Shown here: positions 23,179 through 32,001 of the stretch, piece after piece
Numbering within the stretch: position 1 is the first letter of the stretch
Layout of the letters: each line of letters starts with the position of its first letter
DNA from: an uncultured Burkholderiales bacterium
Lineage (GTDB): Bacteria; Pseudomonadota; Gammaproteobacteria; Burkholderiales; Burkholderiaceae_C
DNA length: 33,497 nucleotides
Reading direction: 5' to 3'
NCBI GenBank assembly: GCA_903941205.1
Contig: CAJAOB010000046.1
Coordinates: forward strand, 1 to 33,497
The notes under the pieces: generated by a model
What the model was told of the DNA's origin: nothing
What the model saw: only the letters and a program-made list of their open reading frames with translations
Databases searched by the model: none
Position numbers and translations under genes: made by a program

Positions 23179-23715
23179 ATGAACACGCCTGACCACGACC
23201 TCTCAGACAACAGCGCTTTGGTCGAGCGGCTATCGTTTTTGATCCACACGATGAGTACCCGCATCGCGCTGATCGGCTCACGCCTGCATCGTGAGCATGG
23301 CATCAACAACTTCACGGCGCGCATCCTGGTGCTGCTGCTCGAACACGAGGAGCTTCGCGTCAGCGATCTGGTGGAGTTGCTGGTGCTGCCGCAATCGACC
23401 TTGTCCAGCCACCTTCAGGTCTTGCAAAAAAAGGGCCTGATTCGTCGCCGCCGCTCGCGCAAGGACAGTCGCTCGGTGTTCATTTCGCTGTCGGCCGTCG
23501 GCGCTCCGCTGGCCCAGGCCTGCAATGAACAAAGCCAGCGGGCCAACCTCGCCATGCTGGCCGAAGTGGACGAAGCGCAGCGCACAGCCGCCTTTGAATT
23601 TCTGCGTCATGTCAACCAGCGTCTGGAGTACCTGCTCGCTGAGTCTGCTGAATCGAGCCCCTTGACGCAAGCGCTCTCGGCCTCCAGCGTCGAGCCTGAA
23701 GCCGGCCAGCCCTGA
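23179..23715 (+). CDS. MarR-family transcriptional regulator
   Basis: A 178-residue winged-helix regulator of the MarR family. The N-terminal helices carry the dimer interface (LSFLIHTMSTRIALIGSRL). The recognition HTH is around residues 62-85 (VSDLVELLVLPQSTLSSHL) and the wing is RRRRSRKDSRSVFISLS with the family RxxxxxDxR pattern. A low-complexity tail follows residue 155. It lies downstream of the two amidohydrolases and before the Dabb gene, all on the same strand, so it probably controls this cluster; the imperfect palindrome near 20618-20647 is a candidate site. MarR proteins of catabolic islands usually sense the pathway substrate, here unknown. Confidence 0.88.
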   Translation: MNTPDHDLSDNSALVERLSFLIHTMSTRIALIGSRLHREHGINNFTARILVLLLEHEELRVSDLVELLVLPQSTLSSHLQVLQKKGLIRRRRSRKDSRSVFISLSAVGAPLAQACNEQSQRANLAMLAEVDEAQRTAAFEFLRHVNQRLEYLLAESAESSPLTQALSASSVEPEAGQP

Positions 23716-23753
23716 ACGGCCTATTTTTTAACCTTGCCTTCAGGAGCCACCTC

Positions 23754-24056
23754 ATGATCAAGCATCTCGTTTTCTGGAAGCTCAAAGACATGCCCCACGG
23801 CATAACCAAGGAAGAATGCATGCGCGTCATCCAGACGCGCATGCACGCCTTGCGCGGTCAGATCCCGGGCCTGCTGGCCCTGGAGATTGGCATTGACGCC
23901 AGCCGCAATGCCAACAGCAGCGAGCTGTCGCTTTATTCCGAGTTCGAAAGCCTCGAAGCGCTGGCGGTCTACCAGGCCCATCCTCTGCATCAGGCTATCG
24001 CCCCTTATGTGGCCGATGCCGTGCTCGAGCGCCGCGTGGTGGACTACGAAGTCTGA
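23754..24056 (+). CDS. Dabb-domain (stress-response A/B barrel) protein
   Basis: A 100-residue single-domain protein with the Dabb pattern: MIKHLVFWKLKD at the N-terminus, a central PGLLALEIGIDAS strand, LYSEFESLEALAVYQAHPLHQ and a C-terminal VLERRVVDYEV. Members form dimeric alpha-beta barrels. Some are small enzymes or cyclases in polyketide, olivetolic-acid-type or aromatic degradation pathways. AGGAG lies about eight bases before the ATG. It ends the plus-strand unit and meets the convergent ABC transporter operon at a shared terminator. The exact reaction is unknown. Confidence 0.88.
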   Translation: MIKHLVFWKLKDMPHGITKEECMRVIQTRMHALRGQIPGLLALEIGIDASRNANSSELSLYSEFESLEALAVYQAHPLHQAIAPYVADAVLERRVVDYEV

Positions 24057-24068
24057 TGCCTTTCCAGC

Positions 24069-24111
24069 GCCCACAAAAAAACGCGGCCGGGGCCGCGTTT
24101 TTTTTGTGGGC
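24069..24111. terminator. Bidirectional intrinsic terminator between convergent operons
   Basis: Hairpin with a GC core CGCGGC (24082-24087) / GCCGCG (24092-24097) and a four-base loop. It is flanked by seven A (24075-24081) and eight T (24098-24105), extended by GCCCAC / GTGGGC. The A and T runs make it active in both directions, for the Dabb gene (plus) and the substrate-binding protein gene (minus). Confidence 0.93.
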
Positions 24112-24128
24112 TTGCGCACCAGGCGTGA

Positions 24129-25265
24129 TCAGGGCTGTGTGAACTTGCCGTCCTTGATCGTCAACACGGCCGCTCCAAAGGAAGGAATGCGTTCGCTGTC
24201 GAGCGTGAACGTGCCTTGCCCGATGACCACCGGCAGCTTGTTGGTCTTGGACATGGCAATGCGCACGGCGTCGCGCGTCGGGTTGGGGCCTGCGGTCTTG
24301 ATGGCGTTGGCAGTGATGAGCATCATCGAGTAGCCCACGCCAGCCCACGAGTCGGGCGCCATGTTGTACTTCTTGGTGTAAGCGGCGATGAACTTGCGGC
24401 CCATCTCGTTCACGCCTGTCGGCACGAATTCAGCCGGGAATACCGTGCCTTCGACGGCCTTGCCGCCGGCCTTGAGGTAGCGGTCAGAGCCCATGCCGGT
24501 GTTGCCCACCAGCAGCGTGCTCGCGGGCAAGCCAGCCTGACGCGCTTGCAAGACGATGTTGGCGCCCTGCTCAGGCGGGGTGCCCACGTAGAGGCAATCG
24601 GCCTTGCTCGAAACGATCTTGGTGGCCAGCGCCGTGAAATCGGAATCGGCCGACAGGATGGACTCGTCACCCACGGTGGCGATGCCGCCCGCCGCGATGG
24701 TGTTGCGCAAGACATTTTTCTGGCGCACGTAGCCGTCGTTGTCGCGGATGAACACGTAAAAGCAGTTCTTGGGCTTGGACTTTTGAACCACGTGGTTACC
24801 CAGTGGCATCATGAACTGTTCGGCTGTTTCGGTGGACTTGAAAATCCACGGGCCCGCCTTCAGCACATCGGGCGTCGTGGCCGTGGTGAAGAGCGGAATC
24901 TTGAGGTCTACCGCCACAGGTGCTGCGGCCATGGCTTCGCCGGTCGACACCGGTCCGATGATGATGGTGGCCTGGTCGCGCGTGGCCATGCGGTTGATCA
25001 GGGTGATCGCCTCGGCACGGTCCGAACGGTTGTCTTCCACCATCAGGGTCACTTTGGTGTTGCCAAAGTAGTTGGCGGCGATCAGTTCTTCATAGGCCAG
25101 CTTGATGGCGTTGATCACCGGCGCGCCCACGAAGGCAAAGGTGCCGGTGTTGGACATCACCACCCCGATTTTGACTTCCTGGGCCAGTGCCGTGCCGGCC
25201 ACACCCGAAGCCAGCGCCGTGGCGATGGCCACGCGGGTCAGCAAGCGATTGAGTCTGTGTTTCAT
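24129..25265 (-). CDS. Branched-chain amino acid-type ABC transporter substrate-binding protein
   Basis: A 378-residue periplasmic binding protein of the LivJ/K (peripla_BP_6) family. A Sec signal peptide (MKHRLNRLLTRVAIATALAS) ends with ALA-QE at residue 28. The mature N-terminus EVKIGVVMSNTGTFAF and the domain motifs IIGPVSTGEAMAAAP and DSWAGVGYSMM are characteristic. The ATG at 25265 has AAGGAAGAG upstream; the frame extends to 25307 but this would disrupt the signal peptide. It follows the ATPase gene after 38 bases and is last in its operon. Many Betaproteobacteria use such proteins for aromatic or organic acid ligands rather than amino acids, which would suit the P450 context. Confidence 0.93.
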   Translation of the reverse strand: MKHRLNRLLTRVAIATALASGVAGTALAQEVKIGVVMSNTGTFAFVGAPVINAIKLAYEELIAANYFGNTKVTLMVEDNRSDRAEAITLINRMATRDQATIIIGPVSTGEAMAAAPVAVDLKIPLFTTATTPDVLKAGPWIFKSTETAEQFMMPLGNHVVQKSKPKNCFYVFIRDNDGYVRQKNVLRNTIAAGGIATVGDESILSADSDFTALATKIVSSKADCLYVGTPPEQGANIVLQARQAGLPASTLLVGNTGMGSDRYLKAGGKAVEGTVFPAEFVPTGVNEMGRKFIAAYTKKYNMAPDSWAGVGYSMMLITANAIKTAGPNPTRDAVRIAMSKTNKLPVVIGQGTFTLDSERIPSFGAAVLTIKDGKFTQP

Positions 25266-25303
25266 GTCTCTTCCTTTTCGTTGAAAAATCACCCCGCTTT
25301 TCG

Positions 25304-26014
25304 TCATGCTGCCGCATGTCCCAGGTAATGCGCGATCACCTGGGGATCATCTTGCAGCTGACTACTCAGCCCCTCATGAACAATCCTTCCTTGTTCAATC
25401 ACGTAAGCGCGGTGCGTGGTGCTCAGCGCCAATTTTGAATTCTGTTCAACCAGCAAGATCGTCAGACCCTCGAGGTTGAGCGCGGTCAGGGCGTCGAACA
25501 CCTGCTTGACCACCAGCGGCGCCAGTCCCAGACTGGGCTCGTCGAGCAGCAGCAGGCGCGGGCTGCCCATCAGGGCGCGGCCAATGGCCAGCATCTGTTG
25601 CTGCCCGCCCGACAAAGAGCCGGCCAGCTGGCCCTGGCGCTGCACCAGAATCGGAAACAAATCGAAAATCCGCTCCAGCGGATAACTCGCGCGTCTGCCC
25701 TTGAGCGCGGTGGCGCCCAGTTGCAGGTTTTCCAGCACCGTCATCTCGGGCCAGACCTGCCGGCCCTCGGGCACTTGCTGCAAGCCCTGGCGGGAAATGT
25801 TCCACGGCGACTCGCCGAGGATCGGCTGGCCTTCGAGCAAGATGGAGCCCGCGCTGGAGGCCACCACGCCGCTGATGCAGTTGAGCAAGGTGGACTTGCC
25901 CGCCCCGTTGGGTCCTATCAGCGCGACCATTTCCCCTGCCTCAACCCGCAGCGAAACACCTTTGAGCGCGCGAATGCCGCTGTAAGACGCATGAACCGTA
26001 TCGACCACCAGCAT
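25304..26014 (-). CDS. livF: LIV-type ABC transporter ATPase, LivF-like
   Basis: A 236-residue cytoplasmic ATPase. Walker A (IGPNGAGKSTLLN, about residue 35), the Q-loop (QQVPEGRQVWPEMTV), the signature LSGGQQQMLAIGRAL, Walker B (LLLLDEPSLGLAP) and VEQNSKLAL match LivF. The frame is open to 26152, but the ATG at 26014, one base after the LivG stop, gives the family N-terminus. It forms a heterodimer with the LivG-like ATPase encoded just upstream. Confidence 0.95.
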   Translation of the reverse strand: MLVVDTVHASYSGIRALKGVSLRVEAGEMVALIGPNGAGKSTLLNCISGVVASSAGSILLEGQPILGESPWNISRQGLQQVPEGRQVWPEMTVLENLQLGATALKGRRASYPLERIFDLFPILVQRQGQLAGSLSGGQQQMLAIGRALMGSPRLLLLDEPSLGLAPLVVKQVFDALTALNLEGLTILLVEQNSKLALSTTHRAYVIEQGRIVHEGLSSQLQDDPQVIAHYLGHAAA

Positions 26015-26015
26015 G

Positions 26016-26774
26016 TCAGCTCCCCAGGTAGGCGGCAATGACCGCCGGGTTGGCCACCACTTGCTCGGGCGTTCCCTGCGCAATGATGCGTCCGCCGTCA
26101 AGCACGTAGATGTATTCGCACATTTGCGTGACGAAGCGGATGTTGTGCTCAATCAGCAAGATGCCCATGCCCTGCTGGCTCAAGGTCTTGAAGATGCTGC
26201 CCAGCTCCTGCGCCTCGACATCGTTCATGCCGGCGACGGGTTCGTCGAGCATCAGCAAGGCCGGTTGCGAGGCCACGGCACGCATCATCTCGACCCGGCG
26301 CTGGTGCCCGTAGGCCAGACCAGAGGCCGGGTAATCGGCAAAACGGCTCATGTCAAAGCGTTGCAGCAAGGCCATGGCTTCTTCAGTGGTGCGGCGGGTT
26401 TCCCGGCGCGACGAGGCCAGGCCCAGCAGGCAAGACAGGAAGGCGCTGGTCTCGCGCTGGTGAAAACCGATCAGCAGGTTTTCAAGCACGGTGGCTTCTT
26501 TGAGCAGGCGGATGTTCTGAAAGGTTCTGGCAAAGCCGAGACGACTGATCTCATGGGCCGACAACTGCGAGGTTTCGTCCGCGCCAAAACGGATCGAGCC
26601 CGACGACAGCGGCAGCATGCCCGTGATCAGGTTGACCAGCGTGGTTTTGCCCGCACCATTCGGCCCTATCAAGCCGGTCACGCGGCCTGCGGGCACTTCC
26701 ATGTGCACATCCTGGGCCGCGACCACGCCGCCAAAGTTCTTGCACACCGCTTCGAGTACCAGGGATTTGCTCAT
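26016..26774 (-). CDS. livG: LIV-type ABC transporter ATPase, LivG-like
   Basis: A 252-residue ATPase of the LivG type. It has Walker A (GPNGAGKTTLVNL), the Q-loop ARTFQNIRLL, a degenerate signature LAYGHQRRVEMMRAV typical of LivG proteins, Walker B (LLMLDEPVAGMND) and the switch His (LLIEHNIRFV). The start overlaps the LivM stop (ATGA). It pairs with the LivF-like ATPase to energise the LivHM channel. Confidence 0.95.
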   Translation of the reverse strand: MSKSLVLEAVCKNFGGVVAAQDVHMEVPAGRVTGLIGPNGAGKTTLVNLITGMLPLSSGSIRFGADETSQLSAHEISRLGFARTFQNIRLLKEATVLENLLIGFHQRETSAFLSCLLGLASSRRETRRTTEEAMALLQRFDMSRFADYPASGLAYGHQRRVEMMRAVASQPALLMLDEPVAGMNDVEAQELGSIFKTLSQQGMGILLIEHNIRFVTQMCEYIYVLDGGRIIAQGTPEQVVANPAVIAAYLGS

Positions 26775-27652
26775 AGTGGCGCCTTTTCCTGTTGTTCGGA
26801 CGAGCGCACCCGGCGGCGGTTTTTACGGTAATCGATCCAGGTGTCGACGATGCCGCGCGGCATGTAATTGATCACCAGGATCAGCAACAAGCCATACACC
26901 AGCATGCGGTAGTCGGCCAGCGGGCGGGACACTTCAGGCAATGCCACCAGCACCGCCGTGCCCACCACTGGTCCCCACACCGAGTGACGCCCGCCCAGCA
27001 CCACATAAGAAAGCGCGGCCACCAAAAACGGAAAGCCGAATTGGTTGGGCTCAAGCGAGTACACGTGGAAGGCTTCGAGCGAGCCAAAGAAACCCGCCAG
27101 CGCCCCTGACAAGGCAAAAGCCAGCAGCTGGTAGCGGGAGATCGCCACGCCCAGCGAAACCGCCACCGCCTCGTCTTGCCGAATCGCATCAAAGGCCCGC
27201 CCGATGCGCGAGCGGTTCAGGCAGGCCACCAGGTAAATGGCCACCACCGCTGAGATCAGCAGCGTCCAGGTGCCAACGGCCTTGGGAATGCCTGACAGAC
27301 CCATGGCGCCGCCAGTCAGGCGTTCGGCATAGATGTTCAGCGAGAGCACCACCTGCACAAAGGCCAGCGTGGCAATCGCCTGGTAGACCCCGCGCAAACG
27401 CGCCAGCGGCCAGGCCAGCAGCATCGACACCAAAATCGACACCAGCGTGCCCAGCAGGATCGACACGGGCACCGGCAAGCCGAGCTTGACCGTCAGCGAA
27501 GCGGCCAGGTAGGCGCCGATGGCCGTCAGCCCCGCATTGGCGATGGAAAAGGTGCCCGAGCGCAGCACCACGTATTGGCCCAGCGCATAACCCGTGTGCA
27601 GCAGGAACAGGTCAAACAGTGGCCGGTAGGCAATAAAAAAATCAACCATCAT
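26771..27652 (-). CDS. livM: LIV-type ABC transporter permease, LivM-like
   Basis: A 293-residue inner-membrane permease with about eight to nine helices. The family motifs FSIANAGLTAIGAYLAA, the EAA-like loop IGRAFDAIRQDEAVAVSLG and SYVVLGGRHSVWGPVVG are clear. The ATG overlaps the LivH stop; a second ATG follows immediately. It forms the transmembrane channel with LivH. Confidence 0.94.
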   Translation of the reverse strand: MMVDFFIAYRPLFDLFLLHTGYALGQYVVLRSGTFSIANAGLTAIGAYLAASLTVKLGLPVPVSILLGTLVSILVSMLLAWPLARLRGVYQAIATLAFVQVVLSLNIYAERLTGGAMGLSGIPKAVGTWTLLISAVVAIYLVACLNRSRIGRAFDAIRQDEAVAVSLGVAISRYQLLAFALSGALAGFFGSLEAFHVYSLEPNQFGFPFLVAALSYVVLGGRHSVWGPVVGTAVLVALPEVSRPLADYRMLVYGLLLILVINYMPRGIVDTWIDYRKNRRRVRSSEQQEKAPL

Positions 27653-28536
27653 CGACCCCGCATCAAACCAGCTTCAGGCTTGCCCAGGAGCCCGTGCGGA
27701 CGCAGCAGCAGGATCAGGAACAGCAAGGAAAAAATGATCGTGTCCGTCAGCCCCGACGGCAAATACGCCACCGACAGGGTCTGGATCATGCCGAGCAACA
27801 AGCCGGCCACCAGGGCCCCCGGAATGCTGCCCAGCCCGCCCAGAATGATCACCACGAAACCCCGCAGCAAGAAGGGCTCGCCCATCATGAAGTGGATGTT
27901 GTTGAAGGCCAGCCCGACCATCACGCCTGCGGCAGCGGCCAGCGCGCCCGACATGAAAAAAGTCTGAAAGAAAACGAAGTTCGGATTGACCCCGCTCAGG
28001 ATGGCGGCGCGCTCGTTGCCGGCCACGGCCCGCACCTGGCGCCCGGGCGCGGTTCGGGACAAATACAGCGTGATGAACAAGACCAGCGACGCGGCAAAGA
28101 ACGACATCATCAGTTGCAGCGCCGACACCCGCAGGCCCCACAGCTCGAAGATCACCACCGGAAAAGTCTCGAAGGGAAAGCGAAGAATCTGGGTTTCGGA
28201 GATTTTTTGCGCCAGGGTGATGATGATGAGGTTGGCACCAATGGCCGAGATGATGGCGCCGAACTCTTCTTCTCCCTGCTTGCGCAAGCGCCTGAAGGCG
28301 ATGAATTCGATCATGACGCTCAAGAGGCCGCCCGCCAGCACGCCGAGCACGAAGCCCAGCCACAAAGGCCAGCCGGCCAGCACCGAATACAGCGCCACGA
28401 AGGCCCCGACCATGAAAACCGCGCCATGGGCCAGGTTCAAGATACCGTGGATGCCAAAGACCAGCGTGTAGCCGAGGGCGAACAGCGCATAGACGCCGCC
28501 GACGATCAGGCCATTGAGTAATTGTTGAGCAATCAT
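27649..28536 (-). CDS. livH: LIV-type ABC transporter permease, LivH-like
   Basis: A 295-residue permease with about eight helices. MIAQQLLNGLIVGGVYALFA is the classical N-terminus, GILNLAHGAVFMVGAF the conserved first-helix motif, and RAVAGNERAAILSGVN the coupling loop. GAGGT seven bases upstream supports the ATG at 28536; the longer frame to 28734 is an artefact inside the SDR gene. It lies seven bases after the SDR gene, so transporter and enzymes share one transcript. Confidence 0.94.
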   Translation of the reverse strand: MIAQQLLNGLIVGGVYALFALGYTLVFGIHGILNLAHGAVFMVGAFVALYSVLAGWPLWLGFVLGVLAGGLLSVMIEFIAFRRLRKQGEEEFGAIISAIGANLIIITLAQKISETQILRFPFETFPVVIFELWGLRVSALQLMMSFFAASLVLFITLYLSRTAPGRQVRAVAGNERAAILSGVNPNFVFFQTFFMSGALAAAAGVMVGLAFNNIHFMMGEPFLLRGFVVIILGGLGSIPGALVAGLLLGMIQTLSVAYLPSGLTDTIIFSLLFLILLLRPHGLLGKPEAGLMRGR

Positions 28537-28543
28537 GATGACC

Positions 28544-29308
28544 TCAGAATGGCGACAGCCCGAGCGACAGGCCGCCATCAATGACGATGGACTGGCCTGT
28601 GAACCACTCCGCCCGGATGCAGTAATCCACCGCCTCGGCGATTTCCTCGGGCTTGCCGACCCGGCCCAGCACATGGTAGGGCGCAATCGCGTCCATGCGC
28701 CGGTTGTGCTCTTCTTCGGTGAAGAGTCCGGCACGGATATTGAGGTCGGTGGGCACCGCGCCCGGCACCACGCAGTTCACCCGGACCTGTTTGGCGCCGA
28801 CTTCGGCCGCCACCACTTTGGTCAGCGCTTCGAGCGCACCCTTGGTCGCCGCATAGGGCGAGGCCCCCGGGTAAGCGCGCCGGGTATGGACCGAGCCAAA
28901 AAACACCACCGCCCCGCGGCGCTGCTCAAGGTGCGGCACGGCCAGGCCGGTGAGCATCATGGCCGCGACCACGTTGGTGTTGAAAACCTTCAGCAGCTCG
29001 TCCTCGCGCAGTTCGCTGATCGGTCCGCGCAGCATGTCGGCGGCGGTGTTGACCAAGGCATCAAGACCGCCGCCATGCGCCACGGCCTCTTGCATCAGAC
29101 GCTCGCGGTCGGCGGCCAGCGTGATGTCGGCCACCACCGCATGGCAAGCCGGCCCCAGCGCAGCGGCCGTGGCCTGAACGCGATCAGCCCGGCGCCCGCA
29201 AATGGTCACCCGGGCACCGTGGCCGACAAAGTAAGCGGCCGTCCCGGCGCCAATACCGGTGCCGCCGCCGGTGATGAGCAGGGACATGCCTTGGATGGCT
29301 CGCATCAT
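28544..29308 (-). CDS. SDR-family oxidoreductase
   Basis: A 254-residue classical short-chain dehydrogenase/reductase. The dinucleotide-binding motif TGGGTGIGAG is at about residue 14 and GRRADR follows beta 2, where Arg pairs suggest NADP(H) preference. NNAG is replaced by NTAA, the catalytic Ser is in VFFGSVHT, and YAATK supplies Tyr and Lys. The start at 29308 has AGGAG six bases upstream and overlaps the ThuA stop (ATGA). It probably oxidises or reduces an alcohol/ketone intermediate of the P450 pathway; the substrate is unknown. Confidence 0.92.
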   Translation of the reverse strand: MMRAIQGMSLLITGGGTGIGAGTAAYFVGHGARVTICGRRADRVQATAAALGPACHAVVADITLAADRERLMQEAVAHGGGLDALVNTAADMLRGPISELREDELLKVFNTNVVAAMMLTGLAVPHLEQRRGAVVFFGSVHTRRAYPGASPYAATKGALEALTKVVAAEVGAKQVRVNCVVPGAVPTDLNIRAGLFTEEEHNRRMDAIAPYHVLGRVGKPEEIAEAVDYCIRAEWFTGQSIVIDGGLSLGLSPF

Positions 29309-30018
29309 GAGTGGGCTCCTGAAGTCTTGTTTGAATCCAACAGCCAGCCAACGGCCTGCTTGAGCAGACGGCGGTGCTCTGGCGACGAAAAACTCTCCAG
29401 CTGGTGACCCAGTGCGTCGTAGCACACGCGGGCGCCTTGCCATTCATGGCACCAGACCGTGGGCATCCAGTCGCCGCCCTCGGCGCGCGACTCGGCCAGC
29501 ACGGTGCTGTGCGGGGCGCGGCGCAAGTGGCCGTAGACCTCGTCCTGGCTCTCGAAATCGGCCACGCCCTGCGTCAGCGGATGGTCGGCGCGGGTGATGC
29601 GCGTCTGCACGCGCCCAAACGGCGGATGGCCGGACTGACCCCAAACCCAGCGCCCGCCGACCATGTCTTCCCACTCGGGCCAGGTGTCAAAACTGATGCT
29701 CGCCGCATGCACGGCCAGCAAGGCGCCGCCGCGCTGCAAATGGCCGGTGATCGCCTGGCGAGCTGCCGCCGGCATGTCGTAGGCCCATTCGGCGCGATAC
29801 GGTGCATAGCGCTCGTTGCCGGCCATGGTCCATCGCAGCGCGCTCACCACGAGCAGGTCGTGGTCTTGCTGCGCCAGCGCTGCGCAGCCGGCATCCAGGT
29901 CCTCGTGCTTGCTGCACTGCAGGCCGATGTCCTGAAAGAAGTCATCCCAAAATGGCGCTGTGGCGCTCCACGGATGGTGCCAGCCAGCACAAAGATGCAG
30001 GGCGCGACGGGTGTTCAT
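29305..30018 (-). CDS. ThuA-like domain protein
   Basis: A 237-residue protein of the ThuA (trehalose-utilisation) family, which has a class I glutamine-amidotransferase-like fold. Landmarks are HLCAGWHHPWSATAPFW at the N-terminus, LLAVHAASISFDTWPEWEDMVGG with the usual HAA segment, DEVYGHLR, and VWCHEWQGARVCYDALGHQ near the C-terminus with GH at the expected site. ThuA proteins act on sugars or sugar-like compounds, but their chemistry is poorly known. It is 12 bases after the upstream SDR and overlaps the next SDR. Its presence in a P450/LIV operon hints that the substrate may be a glycoside or cyclitol-like molecule, a guess only. Confidence 0.88.
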   Translation of the reverse strand: MNTRRALHLCAGWHHPWSATAPFWDDFFQDIGLQCSKHEDLDAGCAALAQQDHDLLVVSALRWTMAGNERYAPYRAEWAYDMPAAARQAITGHLQRGGALLAVHAASISFDTWPEWEDMVGGRWVWGQSGHPPFGRVQTRITRADHPLTQGVADFESQDEVYGHLRRAPHSTVLAESRAEGGDWMPTVWCHEWQGARVCYDALGHQLESFSSPEHRRLLKQAVGWLLDSNKTSGAHS

Positions 30019-30030
30019 GCGCGGGCGCTT

Positions 30031-30789
30031 TCAGTTCTTGGAAGGTTCACGCGGCAACTGCATCAGGACGCTGCAGAACACCCCGCCGTCGACCACGAGC
30101 TCGTGGCCGTTGATATAGGCCGCTTCAGGGCCAGCCAGGAACATGACCGCATTGGCCACGTCTTCCGCCGTGCCGAGCCGGCGGATCGGGACCGCCTTGC
30201 TGCGCAGCTCGCGCACCGCCGGGTTGGCGTAAAAAGGCGTCGAGATGCCGGAGTCGATGAAACCCGGTGCGACTGCATTGACCCGGATGCCCAGCGGCCC
30301 CCATTCGAGCGCCATCTGCTCGGTCAGCCGGGCCAGGCCCGCCTTGGATGCCGGGTAAGCGCCCGAGCCGGGCCCCGGCGTGACCGAGTTGAGCGAGGTG
30401 ATGTTGACGATGTTGCCGCTGCCCCGTCGCTGCATGCCGCGAGCACAGGCGCGCGCCACCACGTAGCAGGCGATCAGGTTGACGTTCAGCACCTCGGTGA
30501 AATTGGCCAGCGACATGTCCATCAGCGGGCCGAAACGGCCGATGCCGGCGTTGTTGACCAGCACATCGGGCACCTCGCCCAAGCGCTCGAACAAGGCCTC
30601 GACATCGGCCTCGCGGGTCACATCAAGCTGTTCGGCGCGGCCCTCGCTCAGGCGCTGGCTGACCGCACGGGCGCTCTCCAGATTCTGGTCGACCACCACG
30701 ACCCGGTAGCCAAGCGCATCGGCACGCTCGCAAATGGCGGCACCAAGACCACCGCCGCCGCCTGTCACCAGGGCCATTTTCTTGCTCAT
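30031..30789 (-). CDS. SDR-family oxidoreductase
   Basis: A 252-residue classical SDR. It has TGGGGGLGAAI at about residue 9, VVVDQN after beta 2 (an Asp suggesting NAD preference), NNAGIG, Ser in NITSLNS and YPASK as the catalytic Tyr-Lys pair. GFIDSGIST and the C-terminal VVDGG are typical. The ATG overlaps the stop of the second P450 gene by four bases, so it is translated with it. It is the probable dehydrogenase for the hydroxylated product of the P450s. It differs clearly in sequence from the SDR at 28544, so the two likely act on different steps. Confidence 0.93.
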   Translation of the reverse strand: MSKKMALVTGGGGGLGAAICERADALGYRVVVVDQNLESARAVSQRLSEGRAEQLDVTREADVEALFERLGEVPDVLVNNAGIGRFGPLMDMSLANFTEVLNVNLIACYVVARACARGMQRRGSGNIVNITSLNSVTPGPGSGAYPASKAGLARLTEQMALEWGPLGIRVNAVAPGFIDSGISTPFYANPAVRELRSKAVPIRRLGTAEDVANAVMFLAGPEAAYINGHELVVDGGVFCSVLMQLPREPSKN

Positions 30790-32000
30790 TCAGACGCTCC
30801 AAACAGGATGGGATAACTGCCCCAGTTGGGCCGTTCGGTATGGTTGGCGGGCTTGGCGGGCCGCGCCGGGTCGGGCCGCGCGCCGTGCTCGAAAAGCGCC
30901 CGCACAAACAGCGGCACGATGCCGTACTGGTGGCTCGCGGGGTCGCAATCCTCGCGCGGCAAAACGCCGCCGTCGAGATCGCGGCCCAGGCAGGTGTGCA
31001 CGCCGACACCAAAGGTCAGCCCCCAGGGCGGAACACCCTCGGGCAGCACGCGGTGCGGGTTGAAGACCTCAGCGTCCGCGCCAAACACCGCGCGGTCGCG
31101 GTTGGCGCTGGCCAGGTCGACGATCACGCGGTCCGTCACGCCAGCGGGCTGACCGGTGGGCAGTTGCATGGGGCAAGTGGGTTTGCGCCAGGCCACCGGA
31201 CTGGCTGGGTGCAGCCGCAGGCTCTCATGCACGCAGCGCTGTTGAAACAGCGGGTCGCTGGCCATCCGGGCCGCGTCCTGCGGATGCGCGCGGCCCCAGG
31301 TGAACAGGTCGTGAAAGGCATGGGCCGTGGCATTGGCCGTGCTGTGCGAGCCGGCCTGCAGGTAAAAGGCAATCTCGCGCATCATGATGTCGGCGGGCAG
31401 CTCGATGCGGTCTTCGTTTTGCGCCAGCACGGTCAGCACATCGCGCGGCAGGTCGGCCTCAGGCAGCTCGCCTTGCCGCCAGCGCTCAAGCAGCGCGCGC
31501 CGTCTGGTCAGCGAAGGCTGGTAGAAGCTGCGCTCGAACGCTTTCAAGGCGGCGCGAACTTCCTGCCGCACTTGCTCCTTGTCGCGGGTCGAATGCACCA
31601 GCGTGGCGCCCTCGCTGAAACTCATCACCAGGGCCAGCAGCTGCTCTGTTTCCTGGGCGCTGCGCAGCGGCCGGTCAATGCCCGCAAAGTCGGCAGTCAG
31701 GTTCATGGTCACGCGGTAACCCAGATCGATCAGGTCGGCCTGTCCGGCCTCGACGAAAGGCTGCATGGTTTGCGACAAGGTCGCCGGGAACAGTTCGTGC
31801 TCGTAGTAGCGAAAGAAATCGCGCCGGAACACCTTGAGTTCGAGCAGGCGCCGGGCGCGGTGCTCGGCGCCGTGCAGCACCAGCAGCACGTCGGCCATGA
31901 TGACTGCGCCCTCGTCGTAGAGTGACTGCGCGAGCAAGGGCTCACGCAGGCTCTCCAGCGAGTTCCGGTAGCCGTCTACGGTGAGCGAGGTCACCGTCAT
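30786..32000 (-). CDS. Cytochrome P450 (second of tandem pair)
   Basis: A 404-residue soluble bacterial P450. The heme-thiolate loop FGVGVHTCLGRD is clear (Cys337), as is the K-helix ESLR. The C-helix segment EHRARRLLELKVFRRDFF and the I-helix YLQAGSHSTANATAH are visible. In the I-helix the normal AGxDT/ET is AGSHST: His replaces the acid and Ser the Thr, which normally promote O2 activation. It begins one base after the stop of the first P450 and overlaps the SDR gene. No ferredoxin or ferredoxin reductase is encoded nearby, so electron partners must come from elsewhere. Hydroxylation of a small substrate is inferred. Confidence 0.93.
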   Translation of the reverse strand: MTVTSLTVDGYRNSLESLREPLLAQSLYDEGAVIMADVLLVLHGAEHRARRLLELKVFRRDFFRYYEHELFPATLSQTMQPFVEAGQADLIDLGYRVTMNLTADFAGIDRPLRSAQETEQLLALVMSFSEGATLVHSTRDKEQVRQEVRAALKAFERSFYQPSLTRRRALLERWRQGELPEADLPRDVLTVLAQNEDRIELPADIMMREIAFYLQAGSHSTANATAHAFHDLFTWGRAHPQDAARMASDPLFQQRCVHESLRLHPASPVAWRKPTCPMQLPTGQPAGVTDRVIVDLASANRDRAVFGADAEVFNPHRVLPEGVPPWGLTFGVGVHTCLGRDLDGGVLPREDCDPASHQYGIVPLFVRALFEHGARPDPARPAKPANHTERPNWGSYPILFGASE

Positions 32001-32001
32001 C